DNA of 64,000 bases. Source: Bifidobacterium gallicum DSM 20093 = LMG 11596 (GTDB lineage Bacteria; Actinomycetota; Actinomycetes; Actinomycetales; Bifidobacteriaceae). Below are positions 27,363 to 39,322 of this stretch, piece after piece (positions within the stretch are counted from its first letter, which is position 1; each line of letters opens with the position of its first letter). The notes beneath the pieces are model-generated. The model searched no databases. It was not told the origin of the DNA and was given only the letters and a program-made list of their open reading frames with translations. Position numbers and translations under genes: made by a program. Location of the stretch: contig NZ_JGYW01000005.1 of NCBI RefSeq assembly GCF_000741205.1, positions 310,001 to 374,000 on the forward strand, in the 5' to 3' direction.

Positions 27363-27974
27363 CTACAGGCAGGCTTCGGCGGATTGTTGCGCATCCGTGG
27401 ATTCTTGGTCGAGTGCGGGCGCAACACGAATAACAGGCTCAGTTGCATAATCTGATAAAGCCGGCGCCTTTGCCTCTTCTACTGAGGAGGCGAGTGGGCG
27501 CCCCGGTTTGGTTTGGCGCGTTTCCAGCCAGCGTTCAACAGCGTCTTTGCGGTAGAGCTTCGTATGTTCGGTCTCAATCACTGGCTTGGGGAATGTATGC
27601 GATCGCGTCAACTGTCCGACGCGCTGCCGACTGACGTGGGCCATGCGGGCGATTTCCGCATTGCTCACTACTGGCGGATAAGTGGGTTCAGCAAGACGGC
27701 GTGATGCTTCATGCCATTCCGTGGCTTCCACACTGTACAGCTGAAGAGTCATGCCCAAGGCTTGTTCAAGCAAATGGTGTGCTTGGCGGATGGCTCCAGT
27801 TGGCTCTACGTCGATCACGCGTAGGGTCACACTTCCCTGAGTTGACCCGGGTTCACATGCCGCACTTGGCGCATAGTTACCCAAGGTTTCCAGCAAATCA
27901 AATACCGCATCTCCGGTAAGTTGATCAGAGCTATAGAAATCAAGCCCGACCATCCACGTGCATTCGTTCTCCAT
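27363..27974 (-). CDS. HTH protein with a novel N-terminal domain, probable antitoxin of a HicA-like pair
   Basis: About 203 residues starting MENECTWMVGLDFYSSDQL. The N-terminal ~105 residues form an alpha/beta-looking domain that I do not recognise by name. Residues about 110-165 hold an excisionase/MerR-like HTH (VVSNAEIARMAHVSRQRVGQL, then KLYRKDAVERWLE). The tail is acidic and Pro/Ala-rich. It lies 70 bases after the small HicA-like gene on the same strand, behind a palindromic promoter. By analogy with HicAB it would bind the toxin through one domain and the operator through the HTH. Confidence 0.7.
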   Translation of the reverse strand: MENECTWMVGLDFYSSDQLTGDAVFDLLETLGNYAPSAACEPGSTQGSVTLRVIDVEPTGAIRQAHHLLEQALGMTLQLYSVEATEWHEASRRLAEPTYPPVVSNAEIARMAHVSRQRVGQLTRSHTFPKPVIETEHTKLYRKDAVERWLETRQTKPGRPLASSVEEAKAPALSDYATEPVIRVAPALDQESTDAQQSAEACL

Positions 27975-28044
27975 ACATCTCCTTGCGCCATTCAATAATG
28001 GACAGAAAGAGAGGTATCGCTTGAGTAACGGTACCTCCGTCCGC

Positions 28045-28248
28045 TCACCCTTGGAAGCCTCTCCGCTTGAGATACCGCATACAGGAGTTGTACCAATTTG
28101 TATCCGACGGTGTCCTATGGATACAAACTGGCGGCATCGTCTTGCAGGGCGAATAGCACATCCAACCCTTCTTTACAGATTCGATGCGCCATCCTTGTTC
28201 CGCGAGCGACTCAAGGAACGGACCGATTCGTTTATCCTTGATGGACAA
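28045..28248 (-). CDS. HicA-like small protein, putative toxin
   Basis: This 67-residue protein (GPFLESLAEQGWRIESVKKG, then TPSDTNWYNSCMRYLKRRGF) has the helix-beta-beta-beta-helix look of the HicA/YcfA dsRBD-like fold found in mRNA interferases. The catalytic HicA His motif (GSHH) is not present; the aligned stretch is KGWMCYSP, so nuclease activity is uncertain. The start is TTG 28248 with AAGGA just upstream. It comes first in a two-gene unit with the HTH protein at 27363-27974, the order typical of HicAB. Confidence 0.6.
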   Translation of the reverse strand: MSIKDKRIGPFLESLAEQGWRIESVKKGWMCYSPCKTMPPVCIHRTPSDTNWYNSCMRYLKRRGFQG

Positions 28249-28257
28249 TGAATCCTT

Positions 28258-28291
28258 GCTGTATGTGCCGAATCATTTCGGCACATACAGC
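28258..28291. terminator. Perfect hairpin between ligA and the HicA-like gene
   Basis: Arms of 15 bases (GCTGTATGTGCCGAA / TTCGGCACATACAGC) enclose four bases. On the minus strand it lies after the ligA stop (28360) and ends just before the AAGGA of the HicA-like gene. It may end ligA transcription, or fold in the leader of the small gene and limit its translation. No T run follows. Confidence 0.6.
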
Positions 28292-28303
28292 ATACAACAA
28301 TCA

Positions 28304-28321
28304 TTTACTTTGTAAAGTAAA
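28304..28321. promoter_or_regulatory. Palindromic operator in the promoter of the HicA-like/HTH pair
   Basis: Eight-base arms (TTTACTTT / AAAGTAAA) flank two bases. On the minus strand a TTGACA -35 hexamer lies ten bases upstream, so the palindrome covers the spacer and -10 region, as expected for an autorepressed toxin-antitoxin promoter. Confidence 0.5.
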
Positions 28322-28359
28322 AATGACGTGTCAAGGTTGAGGAGTTGCCGTCAGCACCA

Positions 28360-31185
<2,826 letters not shown>

Positions 31186-31200
31186 TCATTGGCACGACCA

Positions 31201-31247
31201 CGCAATAAGCGGGTTGAACCGCATTCGAGTTCAACCCGCTTATTGCG
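31201..31247 (-). terminator. Terminator/hairpin downstream of the TPR gene
   Basis: Perfect 19-base arms (CGCAATAAGCGGGTTGAAC / GTTCAACCCGCTTATTGCG) with a nine-base loop, between the TPR gene stop at 31289 and the ligA start region. It is among the strongest hairpins of the window, though without a T run. Confidence 0.75.
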
Positions 31248-31288
31248 TAACGCTGCGACCGCGCTACACCGCACACATACCGGGCAGA

Positions 31289-34200
31289 TTATTCGTTCAA
31301 CGACCGCCAGAACTGCATTTGTACTTGTTCCATGGCCGCAGTGCCACGGCCCAACGCTTCCGACAAGCGTGCATCGGCCACAGCCAAGGTGCGTCCCGGC
31401 ACGAACAAGCCTTGATCAACGGCTACACGGGCCGCAGGACCCACAATGTCAGCGATTTCACTGCTTGGCCATAATGGCATGCCCGCTTTGGTCAGCACTC
31501 GTGCCACATCGTTCAACGATGAGGGCACTGGAATGCACTGGCTTTGCATGCGGTCCATAAGTTCACGCATCTGGTCGGTGCGATACGCGTTGCCAGGCAC
31601 CAGTGCGGCACTGAGCGCATAGCATGCCATCGCCACTTCAAACTCGTCACGCATCCACGCCGTATATCCCAAATAATGGTAAGCGTCAGCCGCCGACTCA
31701 CGATCAAGGCTCACGCGCAACGCGTTCAAGGCGACGGCCTTGACTGAATCCCAATCCTCCATGCGGTACAACTGCATGGCCAGGCGAAGATGCGCCTGAG
31801 CATAAGCGGGCGCGTAGGCCACCACCTGGTTCAAATGCGGCAACGCGGCTTCCGGACCACGCAATTGGCTGAGCAATTCCGCCAGTTCAAGATGCGCATA
31901 CACCAGGTCGTTGGGCACCAACGTCAACCGTTCACCGGCAGTGGCGAACAACTTGTTGTAGACCACACGTTCGGCATACGAGTTGAAATAGCGCGGCACC
32001 GCGTCACGCGGCGTATTGCCGTCCGCGGGCATCGTCTCATGCACATCATGGAACCGTCCGTCATAACGCGCCAACATGTGTTCGGCATGCGTCACGGCAT
32101 CCTCAATCTGGCCGGAAAACAGAAGGTCTCGCGCCTTGGTGCGTTCCTGCGACAATTCCCGCGACCAAGAGAACGTCATGCCTTGCAAGCTTTGACCGTC
32201 AATCAGCGCTGTGGCGATGTCGGACGCTTTCAAATACAACTCGGGATCGTTGATGCGTTCAATCATGCGTGACGCTTGCAACGCGCGCGACGCGGGATCC
32301 GCCGTTTGGTTTTCCGCGAGCCTCTGGAACGTTTGCATGGCATAGCTGAGCAGATCATCACGCTCAATGGCCAGGCCAAACGTGTCGTTCGTGCCCAACA
32401 GGAACGCGGCATGGTCGCTCAATGGCACGTTTTCGGCTTCCGGAGCACGCTGCGCATCCTTGGGGCCGAACCGCTCATCCTGCAACGAGAACGGCGGCAC
32501 CGTAGGCACCAGACCTGCCGTGGAATCAATGTCGAGCGTGGCGTTGAACAGGCGCATCGTGGCCAGCGGATCAGCCAAGCCTACGGCGGCCATGTGCTCG
32601 AGGAACTGTTGCCGCGTCAACGTCACACTGACCAACGGTTGCATCGTGGGCATGCTTTGCAAATCGGCAAGCGGATCGCTCTGGCCATCATCACGGGAGC
32701 GCACCACACTCACTTCAATGCCGTTGTCGGCATCATACGACGATTCCAGCTTGTCTTGCTGGTCAAATTGCTCGCTGAACACGACTTCGTCAATGTCAAT
32801 GCCTTGCATGAGCTGCTCGAATTCGGAATCGACATCACTCTGCGCATACGAATCCACGGTTTTTGACGGCTGGTCGGTGTCTGCCACGGCAGACGTGGGC
32901 TGAGTTGACGTCACACGTTTCTCCACCGTGTCGGAAGACGGTTTTTGCAACCGTTCAAACGTGTTCAGCGCGTCCGGCACCATCGCCTCAATAGCCGAAT
33001 CTTGGCGTGCCACGGCTTCTTCAAGCCCGATTGAATCGATGCGCACATCGACTTCCCCGATGGATTCGTCCGCACCAAACGCGAGCGCCGCCATGATCAA
33101 TGCCACGCGCAGATTGTAGTTGACGCTGCGGTTGGCACGTTCCTGGTCGCTTAACTGCCGCCATTGGCGCCGTTCAGTATCGTATTCGCGCGCGGGCATC
33201 AACGCGGGTCCGGCTTGCGTGACGGCTATGGCCACGCGTCCTTCTTCGAGGTTCACGCGGAATTCCGTGTCGAACCGGAACGGCAGCCTGAGTTTGCGTA
33301 GCATGGTCGCCATGGCACGCCGGTACACCCATTCGCTGATCGGCGCGTGTTTGTTGCGCTGTCCGGGTTCGGCTGTGCTGTTGGAGCGGTCATCATGCAG
33401 GGTTTGTTGTGTTGTTGATTTCCGCGGTCCCTCATTGCCGTTGGACTCTGGGCTGGCCATATCCGTATCGGCTTGGGCGAATCGCGCCGTGATGCGTCCG
33501 GCAAGCTCGATGATGTCGTTGATGGCCAGGAAGCCGTCTTCACGCAACACGTCCACGTACTCGTGTTGCAATTGGTCTTGCTGCCCCAAACGCGATGGTG
33601 CGCCCAACGCCAACAGCGCCGGGTTGCGCAGCAATGCCTGGTCGATGAGTGCGGCCTGCTCACGTGTGACTGTGTCTTCAATCGGTTGCAAGCCTTGAAG
33701 GTCATTGTGTTCCAGCCAGGCGCTGACGGCTGCGAAACGGTTGAGGTTGCCTTCCAGTCGCAATGATTGCAACGCGGCGTCGAACGGCAAACCATGGGTC
33801 CATTGGAACGAATACGTGTCGGACAGCGGCGAGGTGGTCAGGCGCAGCGGTTCGGCCCCATGTTCGGCTTCCAACCCGTTGATTGGTGTCAACGCGTTCA
33901 CTTCGCTCATGAGGTCGGTGAAGAATTGTTCCAACCCGGACACGCGTAATCCCTTGCGTTCGGCAGCTGCCGTGTCGGCTACGGATCGGCGTATGGCGCT
34001 CAATGGCGCTTCGCGTCCCAGTCGGCGGAAAATGTTGCCCGAGCCGTATCCGATCAGCACATGCAGCTGTTGGGGCACAAAGTAGGCTGCGAAATAGGCG
34101 ATGGCCATCGCGTCACGGTACCGCAGGTTCGTGCGCAGATTGGCGGGCAATGGTGTGCGCAACTGTTCGAGCGAATACCGGTTGGCGCTTTTGAGCCATG

Positions 34201-34750
34201 AGGCGAGCCAGAGCATGCGCCCGTCTTCGCCACGGCCCACGATGTTGCCGGCGACCACGGCGCGCAACCGTGTGCCATCGGCCTGTTTGCCCATGGTTTT
34301 GCCATAGGGCATGCGGCTGGAGAATCGTGATGAGTCGGGCAGCACGCCATCATGGTCTTTGACAAACGCGAACACAGGTTCAGCCGTATGCGTGTCGTGC
34401 ATGGGACGCGCCTCGGTGAACACATGGCCTTGCGTATCGGCATAGCTGAGCGGGATGATGCGTTGGGCGTCAAGAAATATGCCGAGCATGAACCCTTGGC
34501 CTTGGCGTTCAGGCAGCTGTGCCCAGCCCAAGCTGACCCCTTGAGGCACATTCGGGAAATCCTTGTAGATGCGACGTTTGGTCAGCGCCGACAACGTGAC
34601 GACATGGTTTTTGGCAAACGATTCGAGCATGGATCGCACCTGCTCAGCCGTGACAGCCGCCGCCCCTTGCGTGTGCGGGGTCGACGGCGTGCGCTTGGCG
34701 TGATGGCGCCAAGCGGATGTGGATGCGTTCTTGTTCTTCATGCGTGCCAT
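31289..34750 (-). CDS. Large TPR-containing cytoplasmic protein, unknown function
   Basis: The 1153-residue product has no signal peptide and starts MARMKNKNASTSAW with a basic N-terminus. The first ~600 residues are alpha/beta without a recognised domain. A low-complexity acidic linker (about 610-700) follows. The C-terminal ~350 residues look like tetratricopeptide repeats (LRGPEAALPHLNQVVAYAPA, AYAQAHLRLAMQLYRMEDWD, ADAYHYLGYTAWMRDEFEVA). The role is unknown; TPR arrays usually scaffold protein complexes. It is divergent from the membrane protein at 34856 across about 100 bases. Confidence 0.8.
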   Translation of the reverse strand: MARMKNKNASTSAWRHHAKRTPSTPHTQGAAAVTAEQVRSMLESFAKNHVVTLSALTKRRIYKDFPNVPQGVSLGWAQLPERQGQGFMLGIFLDAQRIIPLSYADTQGHVFTEARPMHDTHTAEPVFAFVKDHDGVLPDSSRFSSRMPYGKTMGKQADGTRLRAVVAGNIVGRGEDGRMLWLASWLKSANRYSLEQLRTPLPANLRTNLRYRDAMAIAYFAAYFVPQQLHVLIGYGSGNIFRRLGREAPLSAIRRSVADTAAAERKGLRVSGLEQFFTDLMSEVNALTPINGLEAEHGAEPLRLTTSPLSDTYSFQWTHGLPFDAALQSLRLEGNLNRFAAVSAWLEHNDLQGLQPIEDTVTREQAALIDQALLRNPALLALGAPSRLGQQDQLQHEYVDVLREDGFLAINDIIELAGRITARFAQADTDMASPESNGNEGPRKSTTQQTLHDDRSNSTAEPGQRNKHAPISEWVYRRAMATMLRKLRLPFRFDTEFRVNLEEGRVAIAVTQAGPALMPAREYDTERRQWRQLSDQERANRSVNYNLRVALIMAALAFGADESIGEVDVRIDSIGLEEAVARQDSAIEAMVPDALNTFERLQKPSSDTVEKRVTSTQPTSAVADTDQPSKTVDSYAQSDVDSEFEQLMQGIDIDEVVFSEQFDQQDKLESSYDADNGIEVSVVRSRDDGQSDPLADLQSMPTMQPLVSVTLTRQQFLEHMAAVGLADPLATMRLFNATLDIDSTAGLVPTVPPFSLQDERFGPKDAQRAPEAENVPLSDHAAFLLGTNDTFGLAIERDDLLSYAMQTFQRLAENQTADPASRALQASRMIERINDPELYLKASDIATALIDGQSLQGMTFSWSRELSQERTKARDLLFSGQIEDAVTHAEHMLARYDGRFHDVHETMPADGNTPRDAVPRYFNSYAERVVYNKLFATAGERLTLVPNDLVYAHLELAELLSQLRGPEAALPHLNQVVAYAPAYAQAHLRLAMQLYRMEDWDSVKAVALNALRVSLDRESAADAYHYLGYTAWMRDEFEVAMACYALSAALVPGNAYRTDQMRELMDRMQSQCIPVPSSLNDVARVLTKAGMPLWPSSEIADIVGPAARVAVDQGLFVPGRTLAVADARLSEALGRGTAAMEQVQMQFWRSLNE

Positions 34751-34855
34751 ATCCCTTCACTGTAGCCGGTACGGTACTGCTGCTTGTTCAACAAGCGCAT
34801 TTCCGTGCATATTCCACACCCGCATTGCCGTTATTCGCACCACGGTGGCCATACA

Positions 34856-37072
34856 ATGGGACGCATGCACAGCACCTCTTCCACGCTTCGCCGGCATCAG
34901 GCATGGCATCGCACGCTTTGGCTCATGCTTGTTGGCGTGGTCGCGGCGATGCTGGTGGAATGCGTAGTGTTCAACATGCCGTTTTGGCGTTCGCTGGCGG
35001 CAAGCACTGATTCCGACACCGCGGTCACCACCACAGGCGCCGGCCTGGCGCGCGGTTCCGATGGCGCTGTTAGCGTGACCAATCCCACAAGCGCCTATTT
35101 TGTGGTGCATCAGGATGGATCAAGTCCTTATCTGCATGTGGACACGGTGCCACCGCGCTCGCAACCATGGGATGGCACGTATGGCACGGTGCATCTGCGT
35201 GTGGAACCGTTGGGCCAAGGATGCGGTTCGTCGAGCGTGTCAGTCAGCCCCCAAGCACCACGTTCGTTATGGCTTACAGTGCCGCATTGTGATGCGTCCA
35301 GCGTGCGCGTATGGGTGGAGGAGCCTGCCGGTAGCGCCACATTGTTGACGAACATCCGCGCCAATGTGCAAGTGCCGTTTTCGTGGGATTGGGTGCGCGT
35401 GCTTGTCATGATACTGGCATGGCTGCTGCTGGTTATCTGGCTGCCAGGTTCCCCACTATGGTTGATACCGCTCAATACCCGTTCGGTGCGCCAACGCTGG
35501 TGCTTCGCCGTTGTTGTGACTCTCGTGGGCGGCTATGCGCTCGTGCGCGCTGGCGTGTCCATCGCCACGGCCTCACGGCTTGTGTTCCATGAGCCGGGTC
35601 GTTACACGTTCGACTTGGACCAGTACGGCCATGTGGCCGATGCGTTATTCCATGGCCGCGTATGGCTTGACTTGCCGGTGCCCGACCAATTGCTTCAGGT
35701 CAGCAATCCGTATGATGTGCAAACACGGCTTGACTTGATGAAGGATGGCGCGTCTCCCATCTATTGGGATTACGCGTTCCGTGACGGGCATTGGTATTCG
35801 TATTTTGGCGTGGTGCCGGCCATATTGCTGTTCCTGCCCTATCAGGCAATCACATCGCTATGGGTGCCCGGTGGCCTGATGCTGCCATCAGCAGCGGCTG
35901 AACCGATATTCATGGCGTTGGCCACGATATTCGGCGTGCTGCTGTCGATCCGCATCGTTCAACGTGTATCACATCACATCAGCGTGGCCGCTGTCAGCTT
36001 GTTGGCCACGGCATTCGTGTTGGGTTCCGACATGCTCTATTTGTGGTATCGCGTGAATTTCTATTCAATCCCGTTCGCGGCCGCCATGGCATTGACATTA
36101 ATCGGCCTATGGGTGTGGATGGGCGCGGCAATACCCGCTACAACCATTGCCCACACTGGAGTCATTGGCCACGCTGCCAGTAGCGGCACGTGCAAGAGCC
36201 GCTTCGGCTTGTGGCAGGTACCAGGCGCCGACGCCGTATCATTGCCACGCGTGGCCATAGGTTCGGCATGCATCGGCGCCACCATGGGCTGCCGTCCCAC
36301 GTTCGCCACAGCGGCCATCCTGGGATTCGCGATCTTCTGGCCGCAATTGCGAGCGCTCTGGCGAATCCGAACGCATGCACACCATGACGTGCATGGAGGG
36401 CGTTTGGTGGTGCGGCTGCTGATTGCCGTATGCGTGCCCGCGCTCGTGGTGGTGGCGCCCGTATTGGCATACAACCATGCGCGGTTTGGCTCATGGTTGG
36501 ATTTCGGCAATGCCTACCAGTTCACTGTGGCTGATATGACGTCGTTCCATACGCCATGGGTCAACATGCCGTTGACGATGCTGTATTACTTGGGGTTGCC
36601 GTTGCGGTTTGAATCCACGTTCCCGTTCCTCGCGCTCAGCCCTACCCCATTGCCGCTGTGGTCGTTCACGGAACCGTCCATTGGCGGCATCGTATGGTTG
36701 ATGCCGTTGATGGTGCTTGCGTTGGCCGTGCCGTTCATGCGACGACAATTACGCGGGTCGGGACTTCTGGGATTGTGCAACACGGCCTTGGTGTTGGGGG
36801 CGTTGCTACTTGTGTTCGACTCCTATGTGGGCGGCTTCAGTTGGCGTTATATGGCGGATTTCTGCTGGTTGTTCATGCTGGGGGCCGTCACCGTGGGCGC
36901 ATGGTGGGTGACGCGCCGGGGCGCCTTTGGCCGTTGGGTCGTGGCAGTGAGCGTGTTGGCAGCACTCGTGTTGGCGGTCATGTCGTGTTTTGCGCTGGGG
37001 CGCGATGACATGCTGATTGTCAATGATCCGGCTACGTTCCACGCCGTGCAATCCTGGTTCACATTGCTATGA
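34856..37072 (+). CDS. Large polytopic membrane protein, GT-C glycosyltransferase-like
   Basis: About 739 residues. An N-terminal membrane anchor (LWLMLVGVVAAMLVECVVF) is followed by an extracellular domain of about 150 residues with Ser/Thr-rich sequence. After this come about ten membrane helices (VRVLVMILAWLLLVIWLPG, FGVVPAILLFLPYQAITSLW, VVALALAVPFM-type segments). FDLDQYGHVADALFHGRVWL and the DYAFRDGHWYSYFG loop are the kind of acidic/His loops seen in GT-C enzymes that use polyprenyl-linked sugars. The sugar and acceptor are unknown. ATG 34856 (GGTGG upstream) is used; 34865 is an alternative. Confidence 0.75.
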   Translation: MGRMHSTSSTLRRHQAWHRTLWLMLVGVVAAMLVECVVFNMPFWRSLAASTDSDTAVTTTGAGLARGSDGAVSVTNPTSAYFVVHQDGSSPYLHVDTVPPRSQPWDGTYGTVHLRVEPLGQGCGSSSVSVSPQAPRSLWLTVPHCDASSVRVWVEEPAGSATLLTNIRANVQVPFSWDWVRVLVMILAWLLLVIWLPGSPLWLIPLNTRSVRQRWCFAVVVTLVGGYALVRAGVSIATASRLVFHEPGRYTFDLDQYGHVADALFHGRVWLDLPVPDQLLQVSNPYDVQTRLDLMKDGASPIYWDYAFRDGHWYSYFGVVPAILLFLPYQAITSLWVPGGLMLPSAAAEPIFMALATIFGVLLSIRIVQRVSHHISVAAVSLLATAFVLGSDMLYLWYRVNFYSIPFAAAMALTLIGLWVWMGAAIPATTIAHTGVIGHAASSGTCKSRFGLWQVPGADAVSLPRVAIGSACIGATMGCRPTFATAAILGFAIFWPQLRALWRIRTHAHHDVHGGRLVVRLLIAVCVPALVVVAPVLAYNHARFGSWLDFGNAYQFTVADMTSFHTPWVNMPLTMLYYLGLPLRFESTFPFLALSPTPLPLWSFTEPSIGGIVWLMPLMVLALAVPFMRRQLRGSGLLGLCNTALVLGALLLVFDSYVGGFSWRYMADFCWLFMLGAVTVGAWWVTRRGAFGRWVVAVSVLAALVLAVMSCFALGRDDMLIVNDPATFHAVQSWFTLL

Positions 37073-37157
37073 CCACTACGCGTGCCAAGTGATGCAGTGG
37101 GATGGATTGTCGGGACGATTGCTTGCAACCAGAGAAATCAATAATCATCGTTCTACA

Positions 37158-37976
37158 ATGGGCGACATGAGTGTTTTCTCCTCACTGTTCAGTCATGAAC
37201 GGCTCAATGATGTGACGGATGTGACGATTGCGTTGCGTGACGCCGCATACCAATATCCGGACGGTTCGTCGGGGCTCACGGCCACGACGGTCACGTTCGA
37301 ACCCACGCATACCCACACGGCCTTGATCGGGTTGAACGGAGCCGGCAAATCGACGCTGCTCGACCTGATTACAGGCACGGTTGTGCCAACCCAAGGCGAG
37401 GTGCAGGTTGAAGCGGGACAACAATCCTGGAACACGAATACGGCGAAGGACCGGCGTGATGTGAAGCGCATGCTGCCGCTAGTGCGCGCCGAACACATTC
37501 CTCCAGCCATTGAACAGGCGCAATCCATTGAAACCGCGCTCGCGCACGAACTCAAACGGTTGCATGTCGACGACACTGCAGCAAGAGCCATCATCGAACG
37601 CGTGTTCTCCAGGTTCGACTTGACACAGCTATCACGCATGCCAGTGACCACGCTGGACGCCGAACAAATCCACATGCTGACGTTGGCTGTGGCATGCGCG
37701 AGGAATCCGGCTGTGCTCGTGGCCGACGAACCCACGAAAGGGCTTGATGAAATCAGCACGGCGCACGTGGCGCAAGCATTGTTCCACTGTGGCAAACCCG
37801 TGATTTTCGCCACGCACGACATTGATCTGGTTAGGAATGCCGACAATCTGATTGACCGTGTGCTCGTGCTCGACGACCAACGTATCGTGTTTGACGGGCC
37901 AGCCAATGACGCCTGCGAACACTATTCCGAAGTGATCCGCGCCAAATATGCGAGCGTGATGCGACGCCACCAGTGA
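37158..37976 (+). CDS. Orphan ABC ATPase, EcfA/BioM-like
   Basis: The 272-residue ATPase has Walker A GLNGAGKSTLLDL, a Q-loop region that reads DVKRMLPLVRAEH, Walker B PAVLVADEPTKGLDE and the H-loop FATHD. The LSGGQ signature is degenerate (TTLDAEQIHMLTLAVA), so its hydrolysis partner or efficiency may be atypical. It resembles the ATPases of ECF transporters, but no S or T component is adjacent. The start is ATG 37158, with no strong ribosome site. Its stop abuts the stop of the convergent aminotransferase gene with no gap. Confidence 0.78.
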   Translation: MGDMSVFSSLFSHERLNDVTDVTIALRDAAYQYPDGSSGLTATTVTFEPTHTHTALIGLNGAGKSTLLDLITGTVVPTQGEVQVEAGQQSWNTNTAKDRRDVKRMLPLVRAEHIPPAIEQAQSIETALAHELKRLHVDDTAARAIIERVFSRFDLTQLSRMPVTTLDAEQIHMLTLAVACARNPAVLVADEPTKGLDEISTAHVAQALFHCGKPVIFATHDIDLVRNADNLIDRVLVLDDQRIVFDGPANDACEHYSEVIRAKYASVMRRHQ

Positions 37977-39200
37977 TCAGTCGGCGAGTGCCGCGCGTAC
38001 CGCGTTCAGCACTGTGTGCACGTTGCGTTCGAATTGCGCGGGTTCGGGCAGCAATGAGAGCGCTAAATAGCCGTTGGCGGGCATATCGAAGAAGTAGCCT
38101 GGCTGGCCCGTGGTGTGCTGGTCGCGAATCATCGCGAGCACGCATTCGTTTTCATCAATCACGCTTGGCATGCGCAGCAGCACGTTCCAGCCGCCTTCAG
38201 CTCGCAGCACTTGGGTGACGCCCAATTCGTCCGCGTCGAGCAATGCATGCAGCCGACGCAAATTGGATTGCGTGCGTTCGCGCACTGTCGCGGTTTGCGC
38301 ACTGGCTTCCTCCAGCATGGCGGGCATGGCTTGGGCGATCAGTTCGCTCATCGGCAGGAAGTCGTCAGCGATTACATCCAACCGTCGCATGGCTTCACTG
38401 ACATCCGTGTGCGGTCCGCTAACCTCGATCCAACCGACTTTGGCGTGTGGCGCGGCCAGCATTTTGGAAAACCCGTCAAGCGCGAACGTCAGCACAGCGT
38501 TCTCTCCGGCAAAGCGTTGATTGCCGTCGAACGGTTCCAAGTCATAGCCGTAGAACACTTCATCGGCGATGATCGCGCAGTCCATCGCGCGTGCCAGATC
38601 AATGATCGCTTCGCGTTCCGCGGGTTTGACATAGGATCCGGACGGATTGTTCGGGTTGATCACGATGATTGCTTGCACACGATGTGGCGCATGCTCGGTA
38701 TTGAACGTTTCAATGGCCGCGCGCATCGCCGGCACGTCAACGGTCCAGGAACCGTCAAACGCCAATTGGTATTCGATGCTGTGCACGCATTCGAGTCCTG
38801 CGATGGATTCGATGAGCGGATAGCCGGGTTTGGGACCGAGCACAGCGTCGCCCGCATCGCACAACAGTTTCATCAGCCACGCATAGGCTTGTGAAGTGGA
38901 GCTCAGCAGATACAACCGGTCCGCTGTGACCTGATGGGGTTGGCTTTGGCAGTGCGCCCGGCCTTCGCGTGTTTCCTGTTCGGCGCGTGCGTTGAGGAAC
39001 GCGGCTAACACTTCACGCGCGTCATATTGGCCACGCGGCTCGGCATGGTAGACGGCGTTCAACGAGTGGGGCGCCAATCCATGTGCTGTGGGATTGGAAT
39101 CGTTGAGCTTGTGCAACGCGATGCCGGCAGCGCGTGCTTGCGCTTCGGCGAGCGCGATCGGATTGGGGGCTGTGGTATTGACACGGGAAGAAAAACGCAC
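37977..39200 (-). CDS. Class I/II PLP-dependent aminotransferase
   Basis: This 407-residue fold-type I enzyme uses pyridoxal phosphate to move amino groups. The motifs are SSTSQAYAWLMKLL (phosphate-binding region), VINPNNPSGSYV, AIIADEVFYGYDL with the PLP-contacting Asp and Tyr, and the Schiff-base Lys in LDGFSKMLAAPHAKVGW. C-terminal NGYLALSLL lies where substrate-binding Arg residues usually occur. The exact amino donor cannot be deduced. The start is GTG 39200; the upstream ribosome site is weak. It is followed by nothing on its strand because the ATPase gene converges directly. Confidence 0.88.
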   Translation of the reverse strand: MRFSSRVNTTAPNPIALAEAQARAAGIALHKLNDSNPTAHGLAPHSLNAVYHAEPRGQYDAREVLAAFLNARAEQETREGRAHCQSQPHQVTADRLYLLSSTSQAYAWLMKLLCDAGDAVLGPKPGYPLIESIAGLECVHSIEYQLAFDGSWTVDVPAMRAAIETFNTEHAPHRVQAIIVINPNNPSGSYVKPAEREAIIDLARAMDCAIIADEVFYGYDLEPFDGNQRFAGENAVLTFALDGFSKMLAAPHAKVGWIEVSGPHTDVSEAMRRLDVIADDFLPMSELIAQAMPAMLEEASAQTATVRERTQSNLRRLHALLDADELGVTQVLRAEGGWNVLLRMPSVIDENECVLAMIRDQHTTGQPGYFFDMPANGYLALSLLPEPAQFERNVHTVLNAVRAALAD

Positions 39201-39247
39201 GCCTTTAGCCTACTGCGCCACTACGATGAGCAATCTCACACACCTAC

Positions 39248-39292
39248 AAAAAAGGGCGGCGCCGTCGGAACCGATGTCCGACAGCACCGCCC
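39248..39292 (-). terminator. Terminator after ppgK
   Basis: On the minus strand a GC-rich stem (GGGCGGTGCTGTCGGA with TCCGACGGCGCCGCCC) is followed by TTTTTT. Confidence 0.88.
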
Positions 39293-39322
39293 TCATAACC
39301 ATTGGCTCGCTCGAGTGGCGCG

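Noticed and set aside
28095-28133. TTTGTATCC/GGATACAAA inverted repeat
   Set aside because: It lies inside the HicA-like coding sequence, so coding constraint or chance is the simpler explanation; not called a site.
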